In this document: one piece after another, positions 26,375 through 35,143 of the stretch
How positions within the stretch are numbered: position 1 is the first letter of the stretch
Layout: the number at the start of each line of letters is the position of its first letter
Assembly (NCBI GenBank): GCA_013298765.1
Contig: JAAFJA010000003.1
Coordinates: 248,001 to 312,000 of the forward strand
Length of the DNA stretch: 64,000 nt
Source: Betaproteobacteria bacterium
GTDB lineage: Bacteria > Pseudomonadota > Gammaproteobacteria > Burkholderiales > Casimicrobiaceae
Reading direction: 5' to 3'
Made by a program: the position numbers and the translations under genes
Notes under the pieces: model-generated
Database searches by the model: none
What the model was told of the DNA's origin: nothing
What the model saw: only the letters and a program-made list of their open reading frames with translations

Positions 26375-27355
26375 TTACTTCACGTATTGCGCTTGGTAGT
26401 CGCGAACAATATCGTCGAACGACGCGTCGGCGGTCATACCAAGACTTTTCGCAAAATCGCCTGCACATGCTTTTGGCCACGATGTCACCAGGCGGTCAAT
26501 CGCGGGATCGAGTTGCCAGCTGATCCGTGATGCCACCGCATCGCCCGCGACGCGGCGCAGACTCTCCACCATCTCTTTCACCGTCACCGTAATGCCCGGT
26601 AACGTGATGGTTCGGTTGAATTTGAATGCCGATTGCGGCGCATCGTGAGCGATCAGGATGTTGTCAATCACGCGATTCGGCGACATCAGCCAGACCTTGG
26701 TGTCGGGGCTGGTCGGGCAGACTGCAGCCACACCTGCAAGCGGCTCTCGAATGATGCCGCTTGCAAAACTCGAAGCCGCTTTGTTAGGCTTTCCGGGGCG
26801 AACAGTGATCGTTGGCAGCCGAACAGAGCGGCCGTCGATCATGCCGCGGCGTGACATATCGGAGACGAGTTGTTCGCCGATATATTTTTGAATGCCATAT
26901 GAGCCCTGCGGTTTGGGCAGATGATCGTCGGCCAGCATCTCAGGGAGATCACCACCAAATACCGCGCACGAGCTTGTGAACAAAAACTTTGGCGGGGTCG
27001 GCAACTTACGACATAGCTCAAGCAGCGTTCGTGTGGCATCAATATTGACTTTCATGCCGATGTCGAAATCGGCTTCGGCATGCCCGCTCACAACGGCTGC
27101 GAGGTGAAAGACGCTTCCCGCGCTTCCCGCAAGGGCTTCTTCAAGCAATGCGCTGTCGCCAATGTCGCCCGCAAGTTGGCGCACTCGAGGATCGCTTAGC
27201 CACGCTTCACCTGTTGCGGGCGCGAGATCCACCAACACCACATCCGATACCGGCTGAGATTCGCCACGCGCATTGGTTAGCACGCCGCGTGTAAGGAGCT
27301 TTTGAGCGAGCAATTTGCCAAGAAAACCGGCACCACCGGTGATGACTACTCGCAT
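26375..27355 (-). CDS. denD: NAD-dependent epimerase/dehydratase family protein, D-erythronate dehydrogenase-like
   Basis: 326 residues of the extended SDR type: GGAGFLG nucleotide motif near residue 8, FTSSCAVFGG, and catalytic YGIQK. The later part (VRPGKPNKAASSFASGIIREPLAG and PGITVTVKEMVESLRRVAG) is characteristic of DenD-type proteins, which oxidise D-erythronate. No partner four-carbon acid kinase genes (dtnK/denK) are here, so the physiological substrate is uncertain and the symbol is by similarity only. The ATG at 27355 has AGGAG nine bases upstream. It is first in the operon. Confidence 0.82.
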   Translation of the reverse strand: MRVVITGGAGFLGKLLAQKLLTRGVLTNARGESQPVSDVVLVDLAPATGEAWLSDPRVRQLAGDIGDSALLEEALAGSAGSVFHLAAVVSGHAEADFDIGMKVNIDATRTLLELCRKLPTPPKFLFTSSCAVFGGDLPEMLADDHLPKPQGSYGIQKYIGEQLVSDMSRRGMIDGRSVRLPTITVRPGKPNKAASSFASGIIREPLAGVAAVCPTSPDTKVWLMSPNRVIDNILIAHDAPQSAFKFNRTITLPGITVTVKEMVESLRRVAGDAVASRISWQLDPAIDRLVTSWPKACAGDFAKSLGMTADASFDDIVRDYQAQYVK

Positions 27356-27482
27356 GGGTTCGCTCCTTTTGTTTATGCATTCACGTTGAACGTACCGTAT
27401 GCCCTCTACCGCCGCGAGTGTCGCTGACAACAAGCGCTCGGCTACGGTGTCGCCAAGTCACGCCCGATTCTAGAATCGATTG

Positions 27483-28112
27483 ATGCAGGAGAGTTTCGAA
27501 AACATCATTGATGCGCTCGCCGGACAGGGCCTCTATGTGGGCACATCCATTCTGCCAGCATTGCTCACATCGCAACTTTACGAGCGCGTGCTCGCGCTAA
27601 GTTCGACCGCGCAACTGCAATCGGCACGAATCGGGCGCGATGCACGGGCTGCAGAAGTTTCCGCGATTCGCAGCGATCAAACGCGCTGGCTTGATGAGAT
27701 GCCAATCGATCCCGCAGAGCGCGAAGCGCGGGCAAAGATCGAAGACCTACGTGCTGCGCTAAATGAAACGCTCTTTCTCGGGGCACGAAGCGCGGAGCTT
27801 CATTTTGCGCACTACACGCCGGGCGCATCCTACAAGACCCATCGCGATCAGTTCGGCGATCACGATGCGCGCGTTGTCTCGTTGGTGTTTTACTTAAATC
27901 CTGTTTGGCAGGGCGCTTACGGTGGCGAGCTCGTGATCTACGACAACGAGCGAGCGCCGCCGCCGACGTCCCGCGCGAGCCCGCAACTGGCACGTGTGTT
28001 GCCTGTCGCAGGAACGATGGTTGCGTTTCGGAGTGAGATGTTTCCACACGAAGTGCTAGCGGCGACGAGGCATCGCTTTTCGCTCACTGGATGGTTGCGA
28101 CGCGACGGTTGA
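27483..28112 (+). CDS. 2-oxoglutarate/Fe(II)-dependent dioxygenase, prolyl-4-hydroxylase/SM-20-like
   Basis: 209 residues with a double-stranded beta-helix core. Metal ligands appear as His and Asp in YKTHRDQFGDHD and the distal His in MFPHEVLAA, with the 2OG-binding Arg in RHRFSLTGW. The segments VVSLVFYLNP and GGELVIYD are typical of the family. Bacterial members hydroxylate prolines in proteins such as elongation factors, or small molecules; the target here is unknown. The ATG at 27483 is used although a TTG immediately precedes it. It is divergent from the DenD-like operon. Confidence 0.88.
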   Translation: MQESFENIIDALAGQGLYVGTSILPALLTSQLYERVLALSSTAQLQSARIGRDARAAEVSAIRSDQTRWLDEMPIDPAEREARAKIEDLRAALNETLFLGARSAELHFAHYTPGASYKTHRDQFGDHDARVVSLVFYLNPVWQGAYGGELVIYDNERAPPPTSRASPQLARVLPVAGTMVAFRSEMFPHEVLAATRHRFSLTGWLRRDG

Positions 28113-28208
28113 ATGACGCGTATTCCGGGCCGAAGCTGCGCTTCGTGGAGGTCACATGCATGGGCGCTAACCGGCGAAAGAAAGATTTATCTTAACAATT
28201 CATCTGTA

Positions 28209-28304
28209 ACGCCAAGTTAATGAGGGCTAAATCGAATTCAGATGATAAAGTAATATCATCACTAATAGTTTTCTAGTCCCTATTAAACTTGGGTAAGAGC
28301 TAAA
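28209..28304. repeat. Paired-palindrome element, copy E
   Basis: Arm 1 (about 28209-28232) has CGCC facing GGGCTA around AGTTAATGA. Arm 2 (about 28272-28304) reads TCTAGTCCC ... AAACTTGGG then AGCTA. Centres are about 66 bp apart. It occupies most of the spacer 28113-28365 between the oxygenase and esterase genes, a stretch distinctly richer in A+T than the flanking genes. Confidence 0.7.
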
Positions 28305-28365
28305 AAGATATACGCTTAAAAGGAGGCGTCGTCGGGCACGTGCAGAAGTTATCTGCGCGTTTTCA

Positions 28366-29568
28366 TTGAACTTGTTTGAGGCGCGCGCATCTTGTGGGCC
28401 TCTTCCGCGCTTCATTGAGCACCGACAAGCGCCCTCATCTCGGGCGCGAGTTCAAGAAAGAGACTCTCTTTTGCGGTTAAAAGTAGTCATTCCTGGGAAG
28501 CGCGGTAGCAAACGACTCGCGCGTGCAGTCGCCCGCGATCTCCAATCCCAGATCAAGCGTTTTCAACACCGTTTAGCGGCGCTGCACGCGAATCAGGCCG
28601 CGCAGGCGAGTGTTGCTCGCACGCGGCAAAACGCCCGCACCAGTCGCGCGAAAGTGATCGAGGGCTCTGCGTATTCGAGCGAGGGCTTCGTTGCGCCCTG
28701 GCTGATGCTCAAGCCCGAGCGGCGCTTTCGATTGTTTGTGCCGGAACATCGCGTCGGCGAACGCTTGCCGCTATTGGTGATGATTCATGGTTGTCGCCAA
28801 TCGCGCGACGATTTCGAGCACGGCACCCGCATGAGCGAAATTGCAGAGCGCGAGCACTTCGCCGTGCTTTATCCCGAACAAACAGGCTTCGCGAACTTGC
28901 GTCGCTGCTGGAATTGGTTTGATCCAAATACCGCAAGCGGTAAAGGCGAATGCGCAATCATCCGCGAAATGATTGAGCGCGCGTTCGACGCAGCAGCCTG
29001 TGACCGATCTCGGATCTACGTTGCCGGCCTGTCTTCAGGCGCTGCACTCGCTGGCTTGCTTGCATTCCACTACCCAGCGCAATTTGCGGCGGTGGCTATG
29101 CATTCGGGATTGCCGCCGCTCGCCTCGCCAACCATTGCGAGCGCGGTCGCCGCAATGAAGCGCGGGGTACGCGTCGACCGCGAAGCCCTGGCCAAAGCGT
29201 ACTGGTCACGAGAGAAGGTCGCGCCTGCGCCACTCTTGGTGTTGCATGGCGACGAAGACGAGCGCGTCGACGAGCGCAATGGCACGGCGCTCATCAAGAC
29301 ATGGGAAGCGCTTTTCGAAGCCGAACCTGGTGCGCCAGCACTTGAGCGGCGTTCTTCGCGCATCGAAGCGGCCGAGGGCGTACGTGCTTATACGCGCACT
29401 GAGCTGCTACGCGACGGGGAAATTGTCGTGTGCGGTGTTCGAATCCACGGCCTAGCGCACGCCTGGAGCGGCGGCGATGCGGAATTCCCGTTTAACGACG
29501 CAAAGGGCCCCAATGCCAGCGAGATGATTTGGGAATTCGTCAAACGCTTTTCGCGCACAAACGAGTGA
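28366..29568 (+). CDS. PHB depolymerase family esterase
   Basis: About 400 residues. The alpha/beta-hydrolase core runs from about residue 110: MIHGCRQSRDDFEHGTRM, lipase box VAGLSSGAALAG with the nucleophilic Ser, LLVLHGDEDERVD with the acid, and GLAHAWSGGD with the His. The family hydrolyses polyhydroxyalkanoates or feruloyl and related esters. No signal peptide is seen, so the product may be cytoplasmic. The start is uncertain: no ATG is in frame; TTG at 28366 gives the longest form and TTG at 28471 a shorter one. The first 100 residues are basic and poorly conserved. Confidence 0.85.
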   Translation: MNLFEARASCGPLPRFIEHRQAPSSRARVQERDSLLRLKVVIPGKRGSKRLARAVARDLQSQIKRFQHRLAALHANQAAQASVARTRQNARTSRAKVIEGSAYSSEGFVAPWLMLKPERRFRLFVPEHRVGERLPLLVMIHGCRQSRDDFEHGTRMSEIAEREHFAVLYPEQTGFANLRRCWNWFDPNTASGKGECAIIREMIERAFDAAACDRSRIYVAGLSSGAALAGLLAFHYPAQFAAVAMHSGLPPLASPTIASAVAAMKRGVRVDREALAKAYWSREKVAPAPLLVLHGDEDERVDERNGTALIKTWEALFEAEPGAPALERRSSRIEAAEGVRAYTRTELLRDGEIVVCGVRIHGLAHAWSGGDAEFPFNDAKGPNASEMIWEFVKRFSRTNE

Positions 29569-29583
29569 GTACGCTTAACCGAG

Positions 29584-29745
29584 GGAAACGCTGAACAAGT
29601 CTCTCACGTCCGTCGCATCGTCGGGCTTGGGCGATCTGAAAGCCCAAAATTCTTCAAGATAGCCCCGCTATGCATCAGGATTTCTGGCCTCCGGCTCATC
29701 CCAATTCGCCGCGCGCCGAATCGCGGACACTTATTCATCGTTTCC
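29584..29745. mobile_element. MITE, copy 1 (IS5-like ends)
   Basis: A 162-bp element without coding capacity. Its ends are inverted repeats starting GGAAACGCTGAACAAGTC and, inverted, GGAAACGATGAATAAGTG. It is flanked by CGAG and CTAG; CTAG fits the YTAR targets of the IS5 group, and the left flank has one change. The interior shares long stretches with copy 2 at 53174 (GGGCGATCTGAAA, AAAATTCTTCAA, ATAGCCCCGCTATG, CGGCTCATCCCAAT) and can fold into one long hairpin. It lies just after the esterase stop. Confidence 0.85.
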
Positions 29746-29781
29746 CTAGGCTGATGTAGTGCAACCGCAGAGAATGCGGGC

Positions 29782-29807
29782 CAAAAAAAAGCCCGCTCAA
29801 GGCGGGC
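29782..29807 (-). terminator. Rho-independent terminator of the 53-codon minus-strand gene
   Basis: A stem GCCCGC (29791-29796) with GCGGGC and loop TCAAG is followed on the minus strand by eight U residues (29783-29790 as A). A second, 11-bp perfect inverted repeat (29827-29837 with 29853-29863) lies between it and the stop codon of the small gene, without its own T-tract. Confidence 0.88.
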
Positions 29808-29865
29808 AGGGGATCACGAGAGAAGCACGTAGGGGTGACCGGGGGAGGAAAACACCCCTACGTGG

Positions 29866-30027
29866 TCAGGCAATGAGACGCGCCGCAGATACGCGGTCGC
29901 CCAATGCAGCAAGTTCGCGAAGCGCCTTGTTCTCGCCGTCATCGGCTAGAACGCCGGATGCGCGAACAACGGGCTGCTGAACTTGGGTCTGAGAAAACTC
30001 AGCTGCGTTTGGGAACATCATATCCAT
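29866..30027 (-). CDS. Small protein of unknown function (53 residues)
   Basis: The frame runs from the ATG at 30027 to TGA at 29866-29868 and encodes 53 residues starting MDMMFPNAAEFSQTQ. AGGTAA lies just before the start. The product is soluble, with a polar N-terminus and an Ala/Leu-rich amphipathic C-terminal half (ALRELAALGDRVSAARLIA). There is no signal peptide and no family I recognise. The dedicated terminator downstream and a free 368-base upstream region support it as a real transcription unit. Function unknown. Confidence 0.65.
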   Translation of the reverse strand: MDMMFPNAAEFSQTQVQQPVVRASGVLADDGENKALRELAALGDRVSAARLIA

Positions 30028-30395
30028 GGTTTACCTCACTGTGACGAACGTATTAAGCGGCAATCGTGCCAGATAGGAAATCACTTGAATTTTCAATGAG
30101 TTAAGTTACGTCTTCGTGACTAAAACCTCATTTATCACCCTAAATTCGCCGAACTAGCGCTTGGTTTGTCGCGCGATCACGACGCTCGGTTCAAACAAAA
30201 ACGTAAGTCATTGAAAACAAAAAGAAATTTGTGTCGGGCATCGACGACACGAAATGAGAGAGCTTTTGCCTGTGCGCACTCGCTGATACATCTCCTTACA
30301 AAGGCGAGCTTGCTGCTCGTCGGCGATCAGCGCGAACATTTCGTTGTCCGAACATCAACGTTGAATCACTTTCACTTCAACCCAAGGACAACACA
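30028..30395. other. Divergent intergenic region, no gene seen
   Basis: This 368-base stretch separates the 53-codon minus-strand gene from the plus-strand periplasmic protein gene. It is A-rich in 30180-30235 and probably holds both promoters, but no -35/-10 pair is convincing. No RNA gene or paired-palindrome element was recognised. Confidence 0.4.
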
Positions 30396-30722
30396 ATGAA
30401 ACTTACACTCACCCTCGTTACCCTTTCGCTGGCCGCTGTAATGGCCGCCTCTTCTCAGGCTGCGACGGACGCGACGCCGCGTGTCGATGCTCACCAGGCA
30501 TCGCAAGCCGGGCGCATCCAACAAGGTGTCGCTTCGGGCGCTCTCACGCGTAAAGAGGCGGCTCGTTTGCGCGCGGAGCAACGCGGCATTCGCGCTGAAG
30601 AGCGCGCGTTTAAGGCGGACGGTGTTGTTACTTCGGCGGAGCGCAAGCAACTTCGTCAGGATCAGCGCCAAGCGAGTCGCCACATTTACAAAAAGAAACA
30701 CAACGCACGCACCGTGGGATAG
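30396..30722 (+). CDS. Small secreted helical protein of unknown function
   Basis: 108 residues. A Sec signal peptide (MKLTLTLVTLSLAAVMAASSQA) is followed by a charged, Gln/Arg-rich helical domain: RIQQGVASGALTRKEAARLRAEQ, then EERAFKADGVVTSAERKQLRQDQ, ending IYKKKHNAR. This two-fold 'G-x-LT-x-x-E / DG-x-VT-x-x-E' pattern recurs in small periplasmic proteins of proteobacteria and faintly resembles EF-hand-like or LTXXQ helices; no function is known. AAGGACA precedes the ATG. It stands alone before the DUF1800/DUF1501 pair. Confidence 0.8.
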   Translation: MKLTLTLVTLSLAAVMAASSQAATDATPRVDAHQASQAGRIQQGVASGALTRKEAARLRAEQRGIRAEERAFKADGVVTSAERKQLRQDQRQASRHIYKKKHNARTVG

Positions 30723-30852
30723 GTTAGTGTCCGATGGGGCGAGCATGACGTTGAACTTCGCACAGATTCACAAAGTGTTTCTGTTTGAATTGACGACAAG
30801 CGCGCCCCGCACTCGTCAAAATAGTGTTAACACGCCCTAGTCTGAGGTTTTC

Positions 30853-32451
30853 ATGCAATCGCCCCCTTCTCCGCAAGCTTCTTTGTTGCGTTATGCCCTT
30901 TGGGTTGTCGCAGCAGCAATCGCCTGGGCGCTCATCGTTTCTCAGGTAAACGCACAAGCGGTTTCTCCTGCAATGGGCTTTGATGAAGCGAGACATCTGC
31001 TGGGGAGAACAAGTTTCGCGGCCCAGCCGAGCGAGATCGCAGATTTTGCAAAGCTCACGCGAGCGCAGGCGGTCGACCGTCTGCTCGCTGAGACGAGGCG
31101 AACAGTTGCGTATCCAGCGCCTCTGTGGGCCACATCGTACGAGCGGATTTATCGTCCTGAAATGAGCCAGGAGGAGCGGCAAAAAGCGCAGCGCCGCGAG
31201 CAGGTCGAGCGCGCGCTTGAGCTTCGTGCATGGTGGACCGCTGAGATGCTCTCTACGCCGTCGCCGCTCACGGAAAAGATGACGCTTTTCTGGCACAACC
31301 ACTTTGCAACCTCGCAAGTGAAAGTGCGCGTGGCGCAACTCATGTATAGGCAGAATGTGTTGTTGCGCCAGTACGCGCTGGGAAACTTCGGCGCACTGCT
31401 CAGAGAGATTTCCAAAGACCCCGCAATGCTCATCTACCTTGACGGTGCGCAAAATCGAAAAGGCATGCCTAACGAAAATTTCGCGCGCGAGGTGATGGAG
31501 CTCTTCACCTTGGGCGAGGGGAACTACGGTGAGCAAGACATCAAAGAAGTGGCTCGTGCGTTCAGCGGCTGGTCGATCGATTTAGACGTAGGCGAATTTC
31601 GGTTTCGTCGTCCCCAACACGACGACGGTGAGAAAACCATCTTCGGACAGCGCGGTCGGTTCAACGGCGATGATGTTGTAACGCTGCTCCTGAAGCACGA
31701 GAAAACCGCAGAATTCATCGTGGGTAAGCTATGGCTCGAATTCGTGTCGCCCCAGCCGAATTCGGCGGAAACAAGGCGGCTCGCGAAAGTTTTCCGCGAG
31801 GGCGGCTACGAAATCAAGCCGCTACTGCGCGCCATGCTGCTTTCGGACGAATTTTGGATGCCAACCCATCGTGCAGTGCTTGTGAAATCGCCCGTTGAGC
31901 TGGTGATCGGCTCCCTTCGGCAATTTCGATTCGAAGTGGAGGACCCGGCGCCTTTTTCAGTGGTTATGCGTCAGCTCGGACAAGATTTGTTTGGCCCGCC
32001 GAACGTGAAAGGCTGGCCGGGTGGCGAAACCTGGCTCAACACAAGCACATTGCTTGCGCGTAAAAGTTTTTTGAACCGGCTGTTCCGGGTTGACGAAATG
32101 GGCTCGCCTGAGCTTGCCGGGACAACGACCGCGCTCATTGATCGCGATCTGATGGGCGAGCGACGTCAACGCGCACAAACGAGGCTCGCGCTAAACGGTG
32201 GCGGCTCAATGGCCGGCGAATCGATGATGGCGGCAGGCGCAAATGCCACTCCCTTTGGTGTGAACAACCAAATGAAGGGCCAATATCACTTCGATGCAAA
32301 CAAGTGGTTCGCGCAATATCCGAATGAATCGGATTCAAGCTTGCTATGGAAAACGCTGCTCGCTGGGCCGCCTGTGCAGGCAACCGAGCTTAAGTATGAC
32401 CTCGCGGGTGTGCGCGCCATTGCGCTTGATCCGATGTATCAGTTGAAGTGA
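30853..32451 (+). CDS. DUF1800 domain-containing protein
   Basis: 532 residues. After a short polar start a hydrophobic segment (about 13-31, ending VNAQA) acts as signal peptide or anchor. The DUF1800 domain fills the rest: GFDEARHLLGRTSFAAQPSEI, the block KMTLFWHNHFATSQ, NENFAREVMELFTLG, and LVKSPVELVIGSLRQF. The fold and activity are not established. It is almost always encoded next to a DUF1501 protein, as here with seven bases between, so both probably act together outside the cytoplasm. An Ala/Met/Gly-rich insertion lies near residues 445-470. Confidence 0.92.
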   Translation: MQSPPSPQASLLRYALWVVAAAIAWALIVSQVNAQAVSPAMGFDEARHLLGRTSFAAQPSEIADFAKLTRAQAVDRLLAETRRTVAYPAPLWATSYERIYRPEMSQEERQKAQRREQVERALELRAWWTAEMLSTPSPLTEKMTLFWHNHFATSQVKVRVAQLMYRQNVLLRQYALGNFGALLREISKDPAMLIYLDGAQNRKGMPNENFAREVMELFTLGEGNYGEQDIKEVARAFSGWSIDLDVGEFRFRRPQHDDGEKTIFGQRGRFNGDDVVTLLLKHEKTAEFIVGKLWLEFVSPQPNSAETRRLAKVFREGGYEIKPLLRAMLLSDEFWMPTHRAVLVKSPVELVIGSLRQFRFEVEDPAPFSVVMRQLGQDLFGPPNVKGWPGGETWLNTSTLLARKSFLNRLFRVDEMGSPELAGTTTALIDRDLMGERRQRAQTRLALNGGGSMAGESMMAAGANATPFGVNNQMKGQYHFDANKWFAQYPNESDSSLLWKTLLAGPPVQATELKYDLAGVRAIALDPMYQLK

Positions 32452-32458
32452 GTAAGCC

Positions 32459-33625
32459 ATGAAACGAAGAGATTTTCTTTCGGCCTTAGGCGCAAGCGTT
32501 GGCGTGTTGACGCTGCCGAATGCATTTGCGCAGACTGCGCCAGGCACGAACGCTGCGTACAAAAAGCTTCTCATCCTGATTGAGTTGAAAGGGGCTAACG
32601 ATGGCCTCAATACGCTCGTTCCGTACGCCGATCCGGCCTATGCCTCGCTTCGACCCAGTGTGCAGATCAAGCGCGATCAAGTGCTGCAACTCTCGGACCG
32701 CTTTGGCTTGCATCCATCGCTCGCGCCGCTGATGCCGATGTGGCAATCAGGCGAGATGGCGGCGCTCATGGGTTTAGGCTACCCGCAGCCGAATCTTTCA
32801 CATTTCCGCTCCATCGAGATTTGGGATACAGCCTCAAAGTCGAATGAATATCTCAATGAAGGATGGCTCGCGCGAGCCTTTGCGCAAGTCGCACCACCGA
32901 AGAGCTTTTTGGCGGACGGCGTCGCGGTCGGAGGTGGCAATCTCGGCCCCCTCACCAACGGCTCACGCGCGCTTTCCATCGCTTCGACTGAGGCCTTCTT
33001 GCGCAACGCTCGACTCGCTGATCCGCATGGCCGCGCGTATAACAAAGCCTTGCAACACATCTTGCGTTTGGAAGGTGATGCACGCTTCGCAGGCAACCAG
33101 CTCAAACCGAAGACCGATTGGAAGACCGATTTCCCAAACCATTCGCTCGGCCAGCAAGTAAAAACCGCAATGCAAGTTGTATCGGCATCAAGCGGCGTTG
33201 CTGCAGTGCATATCGGCTTGGGCTCGTTTGATACACACGGCGGGCAACTGGGCACTCATCAAGCGCTTCTGACGCAGCTCGCGGAAAGCATCACGACGAT
33301 TAAGCGGGCAAGCGAAGAGCTCGGACGCTGGAACGATACGCTGGCACTGACCTATTGCGAATTCGGACGCCGCGCGAAAGAAAACGCGAGCGGTGGCACC
33401 GATCACGGCACGGCGAACGTTCAATTCGCATTTGGTGGCGCGGTGAAGGGTGGGCTCAAAGGCGAATACCAATCGCTCACCGCGCTCACCGGCGATGGCA
33501 ATTTCATCCACACCGCTGACTTCCGCTCGGTCTACGCGACAGTACTCAACGACTGGTGGGGATTGCCAAAAGACACCACGCAATCGATTTTGGGCGGCAC
33601 GTATCCATCACTCGGTTTCGTTTGA
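32459..33625 (+). CDS. DUF1501 domain-containing protein, exported by a Tat-like signal
   Basis: 388 residues. The N-terminus MKRRDFLSALGASVGVLTLP has a twin-arginine motif and ends with AFAQ, a signal-peptidase site. The DUF1501 domain (sulfatase-like alkaline phosphatase superfamily) shows LIELKGANDGLNTLVPY, LHPSLAPLMPMWQSGEMA, IGLGSFDTHGGQLGTH and EFGRRAKENASGGTDHGTAN, in which Asp and His could bind metal. The enzyme activity is unproven. The partner DUF1800 gene is directly upstream. A paired-palindrome element follows the stop. Confidence 0.93.
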   Translation: MKRRDFLSALGASVGVLTLPNAFAQTAPGTNAAYKKLLILIELKGANDGLNTLVPYADPAYASLRPSVQIKRDQVLQLSDRFGLHPSLAPLMPMWQSGEMAALMGLGYPQPNLSHFRSIEIWDTASKSNEYLNEGWLARAFAQVAPPKSFLADGVAVGGGNLGPLTNGSRALSIASTEAFLRNARLADPHGRAYNKALQHILRLEGDARFAGNQLKPKTDWKTDFPNHSLGQQVKTAMQVVSASSGVAAVHIGLGSFDTHGGQLGTHQALLTQLAESITTIKRASEELGRWNDTLALTYCEFGRRAKENASGGTDHGTANVQFAFGGAVKGGLKGEYQSLTALTGDGNFIHTADFRSVYATVLNDWWGLPKDTTQSILGGTYPSLGFV

Positions 33626-33663
33626 TCGAGTCGCACCGCGGATGATCTACAGGTAAAAACAAT

Positions 33664-33755
33664 TTAGCCTTATTTATATAGGGCTAGCGGCTAATTATTA
33701 TTTAACTAGGTATCTCGCTAAGATCGGCACTTGCCCTGTTCAATAAAAGGCTTAA
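33664..33755. repeat. Paired-palindrome element, copy F (three arms)
   Basis: Arm 1 (33664-33690) has TTAGCC facing GGGCTAGC. Arm 3 (33728-33755) has CTTGCCC facing GGCTTAA. A weaker arm (33689-33720) lies between. Outer centres are about 64 bp apart. It lies between the convergent DUF1501 and sensor kinase genes. Confidence 0.7.
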
Positions 33756-33764
33756 ACAAAATAG

Positions 33765-35126
33765 CTACTTGATTGTTTCCGAAGCAGATTCATCCGCGAG
33801 CGCGCTGAGCGGCAGCCTCACCCGTGCCACGTTTCCGCCGCCCGCTCTGCGACCGATGTCGAAATAGCCTCCGTGCCAGCGAGTGAGTCGCTCAACGATT
33901 GCGAGCCCCAAACCCGCCCCCATTGCGCCACCGCGCGCACTATCGCCGCGAACGAACGGTTGCTTCAAACGCTCCGCGTCTTCGGATGAAACACCCGCAC
34001 CCTGATCGATGATGTTGAACTCAATCATGTCGCCATCGCGGGTGACCGATAGCTCCACAGGCGGCTTGCCGTATCGATGCGCGTTTTCGATGAGGTTCAT
34101 GAAGATCCGTTCGAACGCCGCCGGATGCACTTCGATTTCTAGCGCATCAAGCGATGGTTCTTCGCGCACGCGCACAAGCGGGTGCCCGCTTGTATGCGCA
34201 CGAGCGAGCAAGTGCGCGACGGCCTCATCCACACGAATGCGCGATCGCGCTTCACCCGGCTCACCCCGCGCGAATTCCAGGAACTGCGTGACGATGCGAT
34301 CAATCTCGTTGATGTCCTCAATCATTGCGCCACGTTGCTTCGAATCACTCACTGAGATTTCACTCGCAAGACGCAGCCGCGTGAGCGGCGTGCGGATGTC
34401 ATGCGAAATGCCTGCGAGCATGGTGCGTCGATCTGTTTCGAGTTGGTCCAAACTCGCCGCCATTTTGTTGACGTTTTTTGCAACCTCCGCAATCTCGCTC
34501 GGGCCATCCTCCGGTAATGGTTTCGGATGCTTGCCTTGCGCAACCGTGGCTACGGCGCGTGACAACTCCGAGAGCGGTCGCGTCAGTCGCCTGGCGAACC
34601 AAAAGGCGCTCACCAGTAGCAGGAGCAGCACGGCGGCCAACGCGTAGGCAAAGCGCGCTGGTAGCGCTTGATCAAGCTCAGCGCCGCGCAGCGGAAACCC
34701 TGCCCAGACAAAGCGCGAGGTGTCGCTCGTCACCTGCATTCGAATCCAAACGATGGCTTGATCGAAGCGCATGCCCCAACGAATTTCAGCGTCCTTTCCG
34801 ATGCGATCTTGCAGTCGATCAACGATTCGCTTGAAGGCTGGCCCAGGCGGCTGCCCGATATCGGGACGGCGGTCATACGGCACGACGATCACACGATACT
34901 CGCGCGCCACGCGCTGTATGCTCATTCCGCGATCATCAGGCAGCGCAATGAATGCCGCGCGAAGCGCTTCAATCTGAGCCACCTTCGCTTCGGTGAAATT
35001 GCGCTCAACAAGGGCGGTACGGTCTTGACGAAAGATGAGTCCGAACGAAACAAGCCCGATCACCATGGCCGCTACTAGCAACAACGCGAGCCGCGCAAAA
35101 AGACTTGAAGGAAGGAACGCTTTCAT
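33765..35126 (-). CDS. envZ: Two-component sensor histidine kinase, EnvZ-like
   Basis: 453 residues. Membrane helices lie at about 11-32 and 160-178 with a 125-residue periplasmic part between. A HAMP domain follows (about 178-232), then the dimerisation domain with His242 in AGISHDIRTPLTR, and an ATPase domain with N-box NLIENAHRYGK and DQGAGVS. The periplasmic part contains PPGPAFKRIVDRLQDRIG, as in betaproteobacterial EnvZ proteins. It phosphorylates the response regulator encoded 17 bases upstream. The signal is probably osmotic or envelope stress by similarity. Confidence 0.88.
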   Translation of the reverse strand: MKAFLPSSLFARLALLLVAAMVIGLVSFGLIFRQDRTALVERNFTEAKVAQIEALRAAFIALPDDRGMSIQRVAREYRVIVVPYDRRPDIGQPPGPAFKRIVDRLQDRIGKDAEIRWGMRFDQAIVWIRMQVTSDTSRFVWAGFPLRGAELDQALPARFAYALAAVLLLLLVSAFWFARRLTRPLSELSRAVATVAQGKHPKPLPEDGPSEIAEVAKNVNKMAASLDQLETDRRTMLAGISHDIRTPLTRLRLASEISVSDSKQRGAMIEDINEIDRIVTQFLEFARGEPGEARSRIRVDEAVAHLLARAHTSGHPLVRVREEPSLDALEIEVHPAAFERIFMNLIENAHRYGKPPVELSVTRDGDMIEFNIIDQGAGVSSEDAERLKQPFVRGDSARGGAMGAGLGLAIVERLTRWHGGYFDIGRRAGGGNVARVRLPLSALADESASETIK

Positions 35127-35143
35127 TCTGGTGCGCGTGACGT

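Noticed and set aside
28339-28368. Nine-codon frame after AGGAGG upstream of the esterase gene, possible leader peptide
   Set aside because: GTG start and a meaningless sequence without regulatory codons; the AGGAGG is too far from a credible gene start to decide anything.
30724-31536. Minus-strand frame of 270 codons
   Set aside because: It is a shadow of the DUF1800 gene and of no recognisable family.
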